DNA from: an uncultured Tolumonas sp.
GTDB lineage: Bacteria > Pseudomonadota > Gammaproteobacteria > Enterobacterales > Aeromonadaceae
Length of the DNA: 64,000 nt
Assembly: GCF_963556105.2 (NCBI RefSeq)
Contig: NZ_OY829944.1
Coordinates: 1,268,501 to 1,332,500 of the forward strand
Direction: 5' to 3'
Below, piece after piece: positions 28,565-37,977 of the stretch (position 1 is the stretch's first letter; the number at the start of each line of letters is the position of its first letter). The notes under the pieces are model-generated. The model was not told the origin of the DNA. It worked only from the letters and a program-made list of their open reading frames with translations, and did not search any database. The translations under genes and the position numbers were made by a program.

Positions 28565-30721
28565 TTATTTTTCATTGCGTTTCCATGAGTGGTAATGCGC
28601 TAGCAACATTAATATGCGCTGTGGTGCGTGTTGACGCTTCCATTCGCCAGCGACATATTTATTGGCTTCTGACATGGTGGGGTAGGTATGAATAGTCGCC
28701 AGAATTTTGTTAAGCCCCAAGCCATGTTTCATTGCCAACACAAATTCCGCTAATAAGTCGCTGGCATGGGCACCGACGATGGTGACGCCGAGGATGCGAT
28801 CTTTATCAGGAAGAGTTAAGACCTTTACAAAACCATGTGCTGTACTGTCTGCGATGGCCCGATCTAGGTCGTGAATACCATAACGGGTGATTTCATAGGC
28901 AATGCCTTTTTCTTTGGCTTCCTGTTCGTTCAGACCGACGCGAGCAATCTCTGGGTCAACAAAGGTTGTCCATGGAATAACGCGGTAATCGACTTTGAAC
29001 TTTTTCCAGTCACCAAATAGCGCATTAACAGCGGCATACCAAGCCTGATGTGAGGCGGTATGGGTAAATTGATAGGGGCCAGCAACATCGCCGGCGGCAA
29101 AAATATTCGGGTAGAGAGTTTCCAGATATTCGTTAGTGAGTACGGTGCGCTTGGTTTCAATGCCTAATGCTTCCAAGCCATAACCGGATAAACGGGCAAC
29201 GCGGCCAACCGCACAAATTAATGCATCAAACTCGATACGTTGTTCTACTCCTTCATGTTCCACAATAATGAATTTTCGGTCACCTTCTTGCTCGCAGCGC
29301 AGTGCTTTGTGACTGGTCAGTACCGCTACACCATCTTGTTCGAGTGCGCGTTGGGCAAATTCAGACACTTCCGCATCTTCGCGGCTTAAGATCCGCGGTG
29401 CCATTTCGATTTGAAACACCTGTGAGCCCAAACGGGCAAAACTCTGCGCTAATTCGCAGCCAATGGGGCCACCACCTAACACAACTAAGCGGGCGGGTGG
29501 TGCATCCAGTTTGGCAAATTCATCCCACAAGGTGTCACTGGTGACATAACCCACCGCGTCTAAACCGGGTAATGCGGGTACAAATGGACGAGCGCCGGCG
29601 GCAATGATGATGCTACGGGTTGTTAAACGCTGTGTTGTGCCATCGTCACGTTTTATTTCTACTGTCCATGGGTCAACGAGCGTAGCGTAACCTTCAATCA
29701 CATCGACCCCTAGCTGGGTATAACGTTCAATGCTGTCATGCGGCGCGACAGTTTTGATCACTTCATGTATGCGGGCCATGATCTTACGAAAACTGAATGA
29801 GAGGCGCTGGTTTTCGAGGCCATATCGCTCAGCGTTTTTTAGGGTATGCGCAACGTGTGCGGATTTAATTAATGCTTTGCTGGGAATGCAGCCATAGTTC
29901 AGGCAATCGCCACCCATTTTATGTGCTTCCACCAAGGTCACTTTTGCTTTTACCGCCGCCGCGATATAGGCCGACACTAAGCCTGCGGCACCACCACCAA
30001 TGACGATCAAATTCCGATCAAAGTGTTTGGGTTTTGTCCATTTTGCATAGACACGACGCTGCTGCAGAAAATGAGTAAATCGTTTCACTAACAGTGGGAA
30101 TATGCCCAGCAAAGCAAATGAAAAGAGTAATCCAGACGAGGCAATATCGGCTAAGCCGGTGATTTTGACCAGTTGTGTGCCGGCATTAACATAAACGACC
30201 GTACCCGCCAACATACCGAGTTGACTGACCCAATAGTAACGTCGGGTGGAAATCGGGGTGAGCCCAACCAACAGATTGACGAGGAAAAAAGGGAACAACG
30301 GAATAAGGCGCAGCGAAAACAGATAAAAAGCGCCATCTTTCGCCATGCCTTCGTTAATGGCTTTTAATTTGTCACCAAAATGCGCCTGCACCAGATCGCA
30401 CAGTAAATATCGCGCAGTAAGAAACGCCAGTGTCGCGCCAATGGTTGAGGCAAACGAGGCGATCACCGAACCCCAGAATAGGCCAAACAGTGCACCAGCA
30501 GCGATGGTCATTATTGCGGCTCCGGGTAATGAAAAGGCCGCCACAAAGACATACATCAGAAAAAAGGATGCACCGACGGTTATTGGTGAATTGCCTCGCC
30601 AGATCGCAAACTGCTCCATGCCGGATTTTAAGCCGTTCAGGGTCAGATAGTGTTGCAAATCGAGCGTGAAAAAAACGCTGACCACCCCGATCACGATGCC
30701 AAGCAGAATTAGTTTTTTCAT
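28565..30721 (-). CDS. TVP38/TMEM64-flavoprotein disulfide reductase fusion
   Basis: Two domains in one chain. Residues 1 to about 225 are a DedA/TVP38-type membrane domain (FSLPGAAIMTIAAGALFG, RLIPLFPFFLVN). Residues from about 240 to the end are a class-I pyridine-nucleotide-disulfide oxidoreductase: FAD motif VIGGGAAGLVSAYIAA, redox pair C273/C278 in GGDCLNYGCIPSK, NAD(P) motif VLGGGPIGCELAQ and C-terminal HTYPTMSE with the catalytic His. It resembles mercuric reductase and dihydrolipoamide dehydrogenase but lacks the C-terminal Cys pair needed for Hg(II). The natural substrate is unknown. A 237-base gap with no gene lies between it and the chemoreceptor start. Confidence 0.9.
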   Translation of the reverse strand: MKKLILLGIVIGVVSVFFTLDLQHYLTLNGLKSGMEQFAIWRGNSPITVGASFFLMYVFVAAFSLPGAAIMTIAAGALFGLFWGSVIASFASTIGATLAFLTARYLLCDLVQAHFGDKLKAINEGMAKDGAFYLFSLRLIPLFPFFLVNLLVGLTPISTRRYYWVSQLGMLAGTVVYVNAGTQLVKITGLADIASSGLLFSFALLGIFPLLVKRFTHFLQQRRVYAKWTKPKHFDRNLIVIGGGAAGLVSAYIAAAVKAKVTLVEAHKMGGDCLNYGCIPSKALIKSAHVAHTLKNAERYGLENQRLSFSFRKIMARIHEVIKTVAPHDSIERYTQLGVDVIEGYATLVDPWTVEIKRDDGTTQRLTTRSIIIAAGARPFVPALPGLDAVGYVTSDTLWDEFAKLDAPPARLVVLGGGPIGCELAQSFARLGSQVFQIEMAPRILSREDAEVSEFAQRALEQDGVAVLTSHKALRCEQEGDRKFIIVEHEGVEQRIEFDALICAVGRVARLSGYGLEALGIETKRTVLTNEYLETLYPNIFAAGDVAGPYQFTHTASHQAWYAAVNALFGDWKKFKVDYRVIPWTTFVDPEIARVGLNEQEAKEKGIAYEITRYGIHDLDRAIADSTAHGFVKVLTLPDKDRILGVTIVGAHASDLLAEFVLAMKHGLGLNKILATIHTYPTMSEANKYVAGEWKRQHAPQRILMLLAHYHSWKRNEK

Positions 30722-30923
30722 TAGCAGACCTCATCTTTGTGTTCTATGAGGTTAGTCGTAATGGCGTGTTATTTCTTACACCGGAAGTCTGAATGAATAC
30801 TGAACATCGTATATAGAGAAGAAATCGGCACTTTTTTATCGGCGAACAATAATTAAGTGTAAGAAATCGAATGCTTTCCCGACTAACGCGTTATGCACTA
30901 TTCCATTACCCGGAGATCCACAC

Positions 30924-32105
30924 ATGAAGCTTAGTATTATTGTCGGTATGCTGGCTTGTCTTTTTACCTCAATAACAAAGGCCACTGACGATTGGGAAAC
31001 CTTGCAACAAGCGGCTAAAGGCCAGACGGTGTATTTCAATGCCTGGGGGGGCAGCGAAGCGACGAATGCGTACATAGCCTGGGCGGCATTAGAGGTGAAT
31101 AAGCGTTACGGTCTGACAGTGAAACAAGTGAAAGTGACCGACACGGCGGAAATTGTGAAACGTATTCAGACAGAGGTTTCTGCCGGGAGAACCAAGGGTG
31201 ACGGTTCGGTCGATTTAATGTGGGTGAATGGGGAAAACTTTAAAAAACTCAAACAAGGTAAGTTGTTGTTCGGCCCTTGGGCGGAACAGTTACCAAACTG
31301 GCAATATGTGGATCTGAGCAAACCCGTTCGCGTTGATTTTTCGGAGCCGACAGAGGGGCTGGAAAGCCCATGGGGGACGGCACAATTAACTTTTATCGCG
31401 GATAAAACGAAGACACCAGTGCCGCCACATTCAGCTTTGGAATTGCTGACCTTTGCAAAAGCCAATCCGGGGCAGGTTACCTATCCTAAACCACCCGATT
31501 TTCATGGTTCTACCTTTTTAAAACAGCTGTTGTTGGAATTAACGCCTGATCCTGCGGTATTGCAACAACCTGTTTCTACTGTCGATTTTGCGAACATAAC
31601 CAAACCGTTGTGGGCTTATCTTGATCAACTGCATCCTTTGCTTTGGCGGCAAGGAAAAGCATTTCCAGCGAGTGTGGCAGAGATGCATCGCATGTTGGGC
31701 GATGGCGAACTGAAACTGTCACTGACGTTTAACCCTAATGAAGCGGCAAATCTGATTGCCACCCAACAATTACCAGCGACGGTGTATAGCTTTGGTTTTA
31801 GCAAGGGCACGATAGGGAATGTGCATTTTCTGGCAATTCCTATCAATGCCCATGCGAAAGCCGGTGCGCAGGTGTTTGCCAATTTTCTGCTGTCGCCGGA
31901 GGCGCAGGCCAGAAAAGCGGATATCGCAGTTTGGGGTGATAGCAGTGTCTTAAAAGACAAAAAAATACCGGCGGCGTTGCATATCGAGTTAGTGAACAAG
32001 GCGCCCGGTATGTTGGTGGAAAAGGTGCCAATTTTAGCGGAACCACATGCCAGTTGGATGGGGGCGTTAGAGACGGAATGGCTAAAACGCTACGGTTCGC
32101 ATTAA
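30924..32105 (+). CDS. ynjB: ABC transporter substrate-binding protein YnjB
   Basis: A 393-residue periplasmic binding protein with a signal peptide (cleavage probably after SITKA). Motifs FNAWGGSEATNAYI and LMWVNGENFKKL match the E. coli YnjB family, related to thiamine and iron/molybdate-type binding proteins. It is the first gene of ynjB-ynjC-ynjD-ynjF here, a layout close to the E. coli operon except that ynjE (sulfurtransferase) is missing. The substrate is not known. The 3' end overlaps ynjC by 28 bases. Confidence 0.88.
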   Translation: MKLSIIVGMLACLFTSITKATDDWETLQQAAKGQTVYFNAWGGSEATNAYIAWAALEVNKRYGLTVKQVKVTDTAEIVKRIQTEVSAGRTKGDGSVDLMWVNGENFKKLKQGKLLFGPWAEQLPNWQYVDLSKPVRVDFSEPTEGLESPWGTAQLTFIADKTKTPVPPHSALELLTFAKANPGQVTYPKPPDFHGSTFLKQLLLELTPDPAVLQQPVSTVDFANITKPLWAYLDQLHPLLWRQGKAFPASVAEMHRMLGDGELKLSLTFNPNEAANLIATQQLPATVYSFGFSKGTIGNVHFLAIPINAHAKAGAQVFANFLLSPEAQARKADIAVWGDSSVLKDKKIPAALHIELVNKAPGMLVEKVPILAEPHASWMGALETEWLKRYGSH

Positions 32106-33718
32106 TGCACGCATGGCGTGATCAGCTCATGTTTGGGCTTACCATTGTTCTGGTTGCGCTGATCTTTATGCCGTTGATCCCCGGTTTGTTCTGGGCCATG
32201 TCACCGGCCTTTCACCTGTCTGTCTGGCGAACACTGTGGCTTGATCCGCAGTGGAAGCCGGCATTATTGGCCACGGTGTTGTCGGCGGTTATTGGCACTA
32301 TGCTGGCATTCCTTTTTGCTATCTCGATGGCGATGCAGCTCTATCCCGGACGACGCTGGCTGCAACTTCGGCAGCGGTTGCCCATCTTACTAGCGATACC
32401 GCACGCAGCATTTGCGGTTGGTTTCTTTTTTCTGGTTGCGCCATCGGGTTGGTTGTCGCGGTTGGTGGCGTTATTGAGTGGGTGGGTTATGCCTCCAAAT
32501 TGGGTAACGGTGCAAGATGCTTATGGGCTGAGCTTGGCGCTGGCGTTAGCGATCAAAGAGAGTTGGTTCCTGTTATGGGTGTTATTTGCGGTGTTAAGCG
32601 AACAGGAAATCACCAGACAGATGACGCTCGGGCAAACGTTGGGTTATAGCCGCACACAGGTTTGGCGTGCGATTTTGCTCCCACAGATCTTACCGCGGAT
32701 GGGCTGGCCGTTGGCTGCTGTATTGGCATATGGATTATCAGTGGTTGATATGGCGCTCATTCTTGGCCCCACCAATCCGCCCACGCTAGCTGTGTTGATC
32801 TGGCAATGGCTAACGAATCCGGATGAAAAATTACAAGCGCAAGGTAGTGCAGCCTCGTTGCTGTTGCTGGGGCTGCTCTTAATGATGGTGGCTTTAATTC
32901 GATTTGTGTGGCAACAAGGTTTGCATTTTCGCCGTTATCCGCTGGGGGAACGTTTTCCGAAACAGAGAAGCCGTGTCCCTTGCTTACATTTATTGTTTTT
33001 TGGCGTTGGTTATGCGGTTATTTTCCTTTTGCTGTTGTGGTCACTGGCTGGCGGTTGGTTTTATCCCGCGATATGGCCGGAAACCATCACACTGACGAGT
33101 TGGTTGCAGGCCGATTTTGCTCCGTTTCAAACCTCACTCTGGCTTGGTTTTGCCGTCTGTTTTCTGTGTTTGCCACTGGTGTTGTTTTGGCTGGAGTGGG
33201 GACCACAAAAATTGAATGCGTTGCTGTATTTACCGCTGATCGTACCGGCTTTACCGTTGATGGCCGGGCAGTATTCCGCCTTATTGCATTTGCATTTAGA
33301 TGGTTCCGCAATGGGGTTGATCTGGAGTCATTTACTGTGGGTGTTGCCATATATGTTGTTAACGCTGGTAGGCCCTTATCGCGCTTTTGATCGGCGGATC
33401 ATGACTACCACTCAAGCATTGGGCGTTTCGCGTTTCATGGCATGTCTGCGCGTGAAATGGCCGATGTTGCTCCGGCCCATCATGGCGGCTTTGGCGATCG
33501 GTTTTGCCGTCAGTATTGCGCAATATCTGCCAACGTTATTTGCTGGTGGTGGGCGTTTTGATACGGTGACCACCGAGGCAGTGGCACTGAGTGCGGGTGG
33601 CAATCGCCGAATTTTGGCGGTGCAGGCGTTATTACAGATCTTGTTACCCCTGATGGCATTCGCCTGTGCGGCCTGGTTACCGACATGGCTTTTTCGCCAC
33701 CGAAAAGGGCTGCACTGA
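32078..33718 (+). CDS. ynjC: ABC transporter permease YnjC (double permease)
   Basis: About 546 residues with roughly twelve membrane helices and two permease halves fused, as in ThiP/FbpB-type transporters. EAA-type loops are recognisable in each half (TLGQTLGYSRTQVWRAILLP and TTQALGVSRFMACLRVKWP). I chose ATG 32078 (MAKTLRFALMHAW), which overlaps ynjB; ATG 32105 is another option. It forms one transporter with YnjB and YnjD. Confidence 0.88.
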   Translation: MAKTLRFALMHAWRDQLMFGLTIVLVALIFMPLIPGLFWAMSPAFHLSVWRTLWLDPQWKPALLATVLSAVIGTMLAFLFAISMAMQLYPGRRWLQLRQRLPILLAIPHAAFAVGFFFLVAPSGWLSRLVALLSGWVMPPNWVTVQDAYGLSLALALAIKESWFLLWVLFAVLSEQEITRQMTLGQTLGYSRTQVWRAILLPQILPRMGWPLAAVLAYGLSVVDMALILGPTNPPTLAVLIWQWLTNPDEKLQAQGSAASLLLLGLLLMMVALIRFVWQQGLHFRRYPLGERFPKQRSRVPCLHLLFFGVGYAVIFLLLLWSLAGGWFYPAIWPETITLTSWLQADFAPFQTSLWLGFAVCFLCLPLVLFWLEWGPQKLNALLYLPLIVPALPLMAGQYSALLHLHLDGSAMGLIWSHLLWVLPYMLLTLVGPYRAFDRRIMTTTQALGVSRFMACLRVKWPMLLRPIMAALAIGFAVSIAQYLPTLFAGGGRFDTVTTEAVALSAGGNRRILAVQALLQILLPLMAFACAAWLPTWLFRHRKGLH

Positions 33719-33719
33719 T

Positions 33720-34361
33720 ATGCTGGAAATCAGAGATCTGCATTTATCGAAACCGGGACAAATCATCATCAACAGGCTTGAGCTGAAAGTGGAAGCCGGT
33801 GAGATCGTAACGGTGATGGGAGTCTCTGGTTCAGGGAAATCGACCTTGTTGAACTGGATGATCGGCGATCTGGCACCGATTTTCACTGCCAGCGGTGAAT
33901 TATGGCTGAATGGCACTCGTCGGGACAATTTACCGATTGCACAACGCCGCATCGGGATCTTATTTCAGGATGATTTGCTGTTTCCGCATTTGAGTGTGGG
34001 GCAAAATTTGGCATTTGCTTTACCGGCAAAAATCAAAGGGCGAGATAGGCGTCGGGCTCATATTGAAACAACGTTAGCCGAAGTTGGGTTGGCTGGGTTT
34101 CATGACCGCGACCCGGCTACGCTTTCTGGCGGGCAACGAGCCCGGGTGAGTTTGCTCCGCGCTTTATTGGCAGAACCCGAAGCATTGTTGCTGGATGAAC
34201 CGTTTACAAAACTGGATGCGGTGTTGCGCGAACAATTCCGTGCCTTTGTGTTTGAGCAAATTACTCGCAAAGGAATACCGACATTACTCGTAACCCATGA
34301 TCTGGCCGATGTGCCACCCTTGGGTCGAGTGGTTGAAATCAGTCACTGGGCAAATTTATAA
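33720..34361 (+). CDS. ynjD: ABC transporter ATP-binding protein YnjD
   Basis: A 213-residue ATPase subunit with Walker A GVSGSGKST, signature TLSGGQRARVSLLRAL and Walker B ALLLDEPF, followed by the switch His in LVTHD. ATG 33720 was chosen because it begins the domain (MLEIRDLHL) one base after the ynjC stop; the upstream extension overlaps ynjC. It powers the YnjBC transporter. Confidence 0.9.
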   Translation: MLEIRDLHLSKPGQIIINRLELKVEAGEIVTVMGVSGSGKSTLLNWMIGDLAPIFTASGELWLNGTRRDNLPIAQRRIGILFQDDLLFPHLSVGQNLAFALPAKIKGRDRRRAHIETTLAEVGLAGFHDRDPATLSGGQRARVSLLRALLAEPEALLLDEPFTKLDAVLREQFRAFVFEQITRKGIPTLLVTHDLADVPPLGRVVEISHWANL

Positions 34362-34376
34362 ACGGGACAACTGCAT

Positions 34377-34988
34377 ATGCTGGATAAATCACTGATTACT
34401 GTGGTGCGCCGTCCGTTAGAGCAAATTGCGGTGCAGCTCATTACGTGGGGTGTCCGTGCTGACTCGGTTACGGTTACAGGTTTTTTTGTTGGGGTGACGG
34501 CGTTGCCGCTCATTATCACTCATCACTATTATTGGGCGCTATTGAGTATTTTTCTGAACCGGCTGGCCGATGGTCTCGATGGTTCGATTGCCCGTTTAAC
34601 AACGCCGACGCATCGGGGGGCATTTCTTGATAGCGTATTTGATTTCCTGTTTTATTCGTCGATTCCATTAGCATTTGCGTTCGCTGACCCGCCGCAAAAT
34701 GCGCTGGCTGCCGCGCTGTTGATTTATAGTTTTATCGGCACTGGCTGTTCGTTTCTGGCTTTTGCTGTGTTGGCGGCGAAGCAAGGGTTAACCAGTACCG
34801 ATTATCCGACCAAAGGTTTTTATTATCTGGGCGGGTTAACGGAAGCAACTGAAACAATCTTGGTGTTTGTACTGATGTGTTTGTTGCCGGCCTGGTTTCC
34901 TCTGCTGGCGTATATTTTTGCCGGATTATGCCTGATAACAACCGCCACCCGAATTGCAGCGGGAATTCAGATTTTTAATTCTGATTAG
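34377..34988 (+). CDS. ynjF: CDP-alcohol phosphatidyltransferase YnjF
   Basis: A 203-residue integral membrane enzyme of the CDP-alcohol phosphatidyltransferase family. The catalytic motif D-G-x2-A-R-x8-G-x3-D-x3-D fits LADGLDGSIARLTTPTHRG followed by AFLDSVFD around residues 65-90. It would transfer a phosphatidyl group to a polar alcohol; the acceptor is unknown. It lies 15 bases after ynjD, as in E. coli where ynjF ends the operon, hinting that the transporter supplies its substrate. Confidence 0.85.
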   Translation: MLDKSLITVVRRPLEQIAVQLITWGVRADSVTVTGFFVGVTALPLIITHHYYWALLSIFLNRLADGLDGSIARLTTPTHRGAFLDSVFDFLFYSSIPLAFAFADPPQNALAAALLIYSFIGTGCSFLAFAVLAAKQGLTSTDYPTKGFYYLGGLTEATETILVFVLMCLLPAWFPLLAYIFAGLCLITTATRIAAGIQIFNSD

Positions 34989-35003
34989 GGAAATTAAACT
35001 GAA

Positions 35004-35201
35004 TTATTCATCTTTTGCGCCTTCATTTTTCCCTTTTACATAAGCGCGGGTGATCTGGCGGATCGCTTGCATCTGCTTACTAAAAGTCCGGCATCCGGAA
35101 CACCACGATAGATGAACAGTCAGCGATAAACGTTCCTTTAATGTCAGCTCGCGTTCTTGTGCTTCTGACAATAAGCGGGTGACTTCTCGGCAGTTCAGCA
35201 T
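35004..35201 (-). CDS. small zinc-type anti-sigma factor
   Basis: A 65-residue soluble protein with C4 and the H30-x3-C34-x2-C37 pattern (HLSWCSGC) typical of ZAS-type zinc anti-sigma factors. It has no membrane segment. The ATG lies one base after the sigma-factor stop, so the pair is an operon, and it most likely holds that sigma factor inactive until a redox or similar stress. Assignment rests on motif and position. Confidence 0.82.
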   Translation of the reverse strand: MLNCREVTRLLSEAQERELTLKERLSLTVHLSWCSGCRTFSKQMQAIRQITRAYVKGKNEGAKDE

Positions 35202-35202
35202 G

Positions 35203-35826
35203 TTAGCTTTTCTCCATAAACCAGTGATTGCCTAAACATTCCCGCAGGCGCATGCGGGCGCGATATAACATGACATTCAGGTTGCTGATCGAGATTTCTA
35301 ACGTCGAACAGATCTCGTCGGAGTCGAACTCAATAAATTCCCGCATCATAAATACGCGCGCCTGATTACCGGGTAAGTTCTCCAGACAGGCTTCAAACAC
35401 CCGCCAAAATTGGCCTTCCCGCAATGACTCGTCAGGGTTCGACCAAGCTATTGGATGCTCGCCTCTTGGCCAAAAGCCTCTGTCATTGAACAGGTCGGCA
35501 AAATCCTGCTCTTCGTCTTCTTCTCGCAGCAGACTGCTGGCATCAATGACACGCTGTTTGTGCCGTAGTGCATCCGCGATCTTATTTTTGAGAATTGCAA
35601 AGACCCAACTTTTTAACGCCGAACGCCCACCAAATGAACGGGCATTTTTGAGCGCACCGACTAAGGCTTCTTGCACCACATCTTCGGCCAGATGCGCATC
35701 AGAAAGCTGCAATGTGGCAAATTTCAGCATTTGGCGGCGGATTTGCTCCAAAAAATCATCGTCAAAAAGCGGCTTAGTTTGGGTATTTATGGAGTGTTTA
35801 TTACGTTCTTCCATGGGTTCAGCCAT
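35203..35826 (-). CDS. ECF-type RNA polymerase sigma factor
   Basis: A 207-residue sigma factor with region 2 (LSDAHLAEDVVQEALVGALK, KSWVFAILKNKIAD) and region 4 (IEFDSDEICSTLEISISNLN, MLYRARMRLREC). AAGGA seven bases ahead supports ATG 35826; an in-frame ATG four codons later is possible. It is followed directly by the zinc anti-sigma gene and is divergent from msrAB, so oxidative damage repair may be among its targets. That link is inferred from position. Confidence 0.9.
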   Translation of the reverse strand: MAEPMEERNKHSINTQTKPLFDDDFLEQIRRQMLKFATLQLSDAHLAEDVVQEALVGALKNARSFGGRSALKSWVFAILKNKIADALRHKQRVIDASSLLREEDEEQDFADLFNDRGFWPRGEHPIAWSNPDESLREGQFWRVFEACLENLPGNQARVFMMREFIEFDSDEICSTLEISISNLNVMLYRARMRLRECLGNHWFMEKS

Positions 35827-35867
35827 TAAATTTCCTTTGTATGAGATAGCCCCATTGAGATCAGCCT

Positions 35868-35879
35868 GACTATATAGTC
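35868..35879. promoter_or_regulatory. 12-bp palindrome upstream of the ECF sigma gene
   Basis: GACTATATAGTC is a perfect palindrome in the 282-base gap between the sigma gene and msrAB. Possible operator; nothing else in the gap is convincing. Confidence 0.25.
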
Positions 35880-36108
35880 TGAGTTAGCACTGGTTTTATT
35901 ACACATAGATAGCTCAAAACTTAAAATTAAGTTTATGCCAGAGTGTTACGAAACCCCGGCATTAATGAGTTCAGGAAAATAAATATTTATTTCTAATGTA
36001 AGAAAAACCCCGCGATTCCGACTATTCAATAGAACGCAGAACAGATTCTGCATATATGACGCGGAAGGTGCCTGTAAATACCTTTCAGGTAAGAACCTGG
36101 AGATCATT

Positions 36109-37215
36109 ATGAAACTGTTAGGAATAAGATCGCTTGCCACACTGGCTATGTTGATTATTGCGGGTGTGGTTGCTGCAAAATCTACTGAGAAAATGTCAGA
36201 ACCTATGGCGATGGGGGCAATGAACTCCGCGCCAGAAGAAAAGGCGCTGTTTGCTGGCGGGTGTTTCTGGTGCATGGTGAAACCATTTGAAACGCTGGAT
36301 GGTGTGGCTTCGGTGACATCCGGTTACGCTGGCGGCACGACAGACAACCCGACTTATCAGGATTATGGTGCTGGTGGCCATACCGAAGTGGTTCAGGTTA
36401 TTTATGATCCGAAAAAAGTCTCTTACAACACCTTGTTAAATACCTACTGGCATCAGATTGATCCGACGGATGACGGTGGGCAATTTGTCGATCGCGGGCA
36501 TGAATATATACCGGTTATTTATGTGTATAACGATGAACAACGGCAGTTAGCGCTTGCGTCAAAAGCCAAACTGCAAGCGAGCGGTATTTTTGACCGACCA
36601 CTGACCGTACCGGTATTAGATGCGCCGAAATTCTGGCCGGCAGAGGAATATCATCAGGATTATTACAAGAAAAACCCGATCCGTTATCACTATTATCGTT
36701 CCCGTTCTGGTCGTGATGATTTCCTGCATAAAATCTGGGATAACGTGAAATACGACCCAACCGCGGCGCAAATGAAGGTTGATCTCAAGAAACAACTGAC
36801 GGCATTGCAGTATAAAGTAACGCAGCAGGGGGGCACTGAACCACCATTCGATAATGCCTATTGGGATAACAAGAAACCCGGTTTGTATGTCGATATTGTC
36901 TCGGGTGAACCGCTCTTTAGTTCGCTGGATAAATACGATTCCGGTACGGGTTGGCCGAGTTTCACCAAACCGCTGGTGAAAGAAAATATTGTGCTGGTGG
37001 AAGACAATACCTTGTTTACCACGCGCACAGAGGTGCGCAGCAAAAAAGCGGATTCGCATCTGGGGCATGTGTTTGACGACGGCCCGCCACCCACCGGTAT
37101 GCGTTATTGCATGAACTCTGCGGCGCTGCGGTTTATTCCGGCGGAAAAATTAGCGGAAGCGGGTTATGGCGAGTATGTAAAACTGTTCCAGACTCCTATG
37201 TCTGGTATGAAGTAA
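36109..37215 (+). CDS. msrAB: bifunctional periplasmic methionine sulfoxide reductase MsrAB
   Basis: The protein repairs oxidised methionine in exported proteins. It has a signal peptide (residues 1 to about 24), an MsrA domain with the catalytic Cys in GGCFWC (C52, C55), and a C-terminal MsrB domain with [18 protein letters not shown] and the catalytic Cys in [11 protein letters not shown]. The MsrB part lacks the paired CxxC zinc sites seen in E. coli MsrB. TGGAG precedes the ATG. It lies next to a divergent ECF sigma/anti-sigma pair and ends at a palindromic terminator. Confidence 0.94.
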   Translation: MKLLGIRSLATLAMLIIAGVVAAKSTEKMSEPMAMGAMNSAPEEKALFAGGCFWCMVKPFETLDGVASVTSGYAGGTTDNPTYQDYGAGGHTEVVQVIYDPKKVSYNTLLNTYWHQIDPTDDGGQFVDRGHEYIPVIYVYNDEQRQLALASKAKLQASGIFDRPLTVPVLDAPKFWPAEEYHQDYYKKNPIRYHYYRSRSGRDDFLHKIWDNVKYDPTAAQMKVDLKKQLTALQYKVTQQGGTEPPFDNAYWDNKKPGLYVDIVSGEPLFSSLDKYDSGTGWPSFTKPLVKENIVLVEDNTLFTTRTEVRSKKADSHLGHVFDDGPPPTGMRYCMNSAALRFIPAEKLAEAGYGEYVKLFQTPMSGMK

Positions 37216-37232
37216 ACAACCTGTGGGTGATT

Positions 37233-37260
37233 AAAAAAGGCGCCTGCAGGCGCCTTGTTC
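37233..37260. terminator. bidirectional terminator between msrAB and the DJ-1-like gene
   Basis: A perfect 20-bp palindrome (AAGGCGCCTG CAGGCGCCTT) is flanked by an A run on one side and T-rich sequence on the other, between convergent genes. Confidence 0.75.
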
Positions 37261-37263
37261 GTT

Positions 37264-37947
37264 TTATTTCGCTTGTAGTTGCTTCAGCATTTCATGGGCA
37301 ACCAGTTCAGAAGAGGCAGGGTTTTGACCGGTGATCAGATGACCATCGATCTGGGCAAATGGCATCCAATCCGGACCTTTACTGTATTGACCGCCATTAC
37401 TCAGCAGCATGTCTTCAACGAGGAATGGCACGATGTCGGTTAACTGAACAGCTGCTTCTTCGGTATTTGTAAAACCAGTCACGCGCTTACCTTTGACTAA
37501 GGGCTCGCCGTTAGCCGCTTTGGTATGACGGAATACGCCCGGCGCATGACACACAGCACCGACTAATTTACCGGCGTTATACATCTCTTCGATGAGCGTG
37601 ATCGATTTCTGATCTTCTGCCAGATCCCACAATGGGCCATGACCACCGGGATAGAACACCGCATCGTAGTTTGCAGCTTCAATTTCACTGAGTTTATGCG
37701 TGTGTTCGAGCAATGCCTGACTTACCACATCCGCTTTAAAGCGTTCTGTTGCCGCAGTCTGGAAATCCGGTTCATTACTTTTCGGATCAAGCGGTGGCTG
37801 TCCGCCTTTCGGTGACGCCAGTGTGATCGTGGCACCCGCATCTTTGAATACGTAATAAGGGGCTGCGAATTCTTCTAACCAGAAGCCGGTTTTATGGCCG
37901 GTATTACCCAGTTGATCATGAGAGGTTAGAACGATAAGAACTTTCAC
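37264..37947 (-). CDS. DJ-1/PfpI-family class I glutamine amidotransferase-like hydrolase
   Basis: A 227-residue protein of the Hsp31/HchA-like branch. The nucleophile elbow is GAVCHAPG with C133 and H134; an early Glu-rich site (WLEEFAAP) and FYPGGHGPLWDL complete the pattern. Members of this branch are described as glyoxalase III or deglycase-type enzymes acting on methylglyoxal adducts. It lies 30 bases downstream of the CurA-like gene and in line with the YqhD-like gene, suggesting a shared aldehyde-defence operon. The precise activity is inferred. Confidence 0.87.
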   Translation of the reverse strand: MKVLIVLTSHDQLGNTGHKTGFWLEEFAAPYYVFKDAGATITLASPKGGQPPLDPKSNEPDFQTAATERFKADVVSQALLEHTHKLSEIEAANYDAVFYPGGHGPLWDLAEDQKSITLIEEMYNAGKLVGAVCHAPGVFRHTKAANGEPLVKGKRVTGFTNTEEAAVQLTDIVPFLVEDMLLSNGGQYSKGPDWMPFAQIDGHLITGQNPASSELVAHEMLKQLQAK

Positions 37948-37977
37948 ATGGTATTCCTTCTAAGGCATTAATTCTGA

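Noticed and set aside
35827-36108. ECF-type promoter (TGATC or GGAAC type -35) between the sigma gene and msrAB
   Set aside because: Partial matches only, with wrong spacing; not enough to call.
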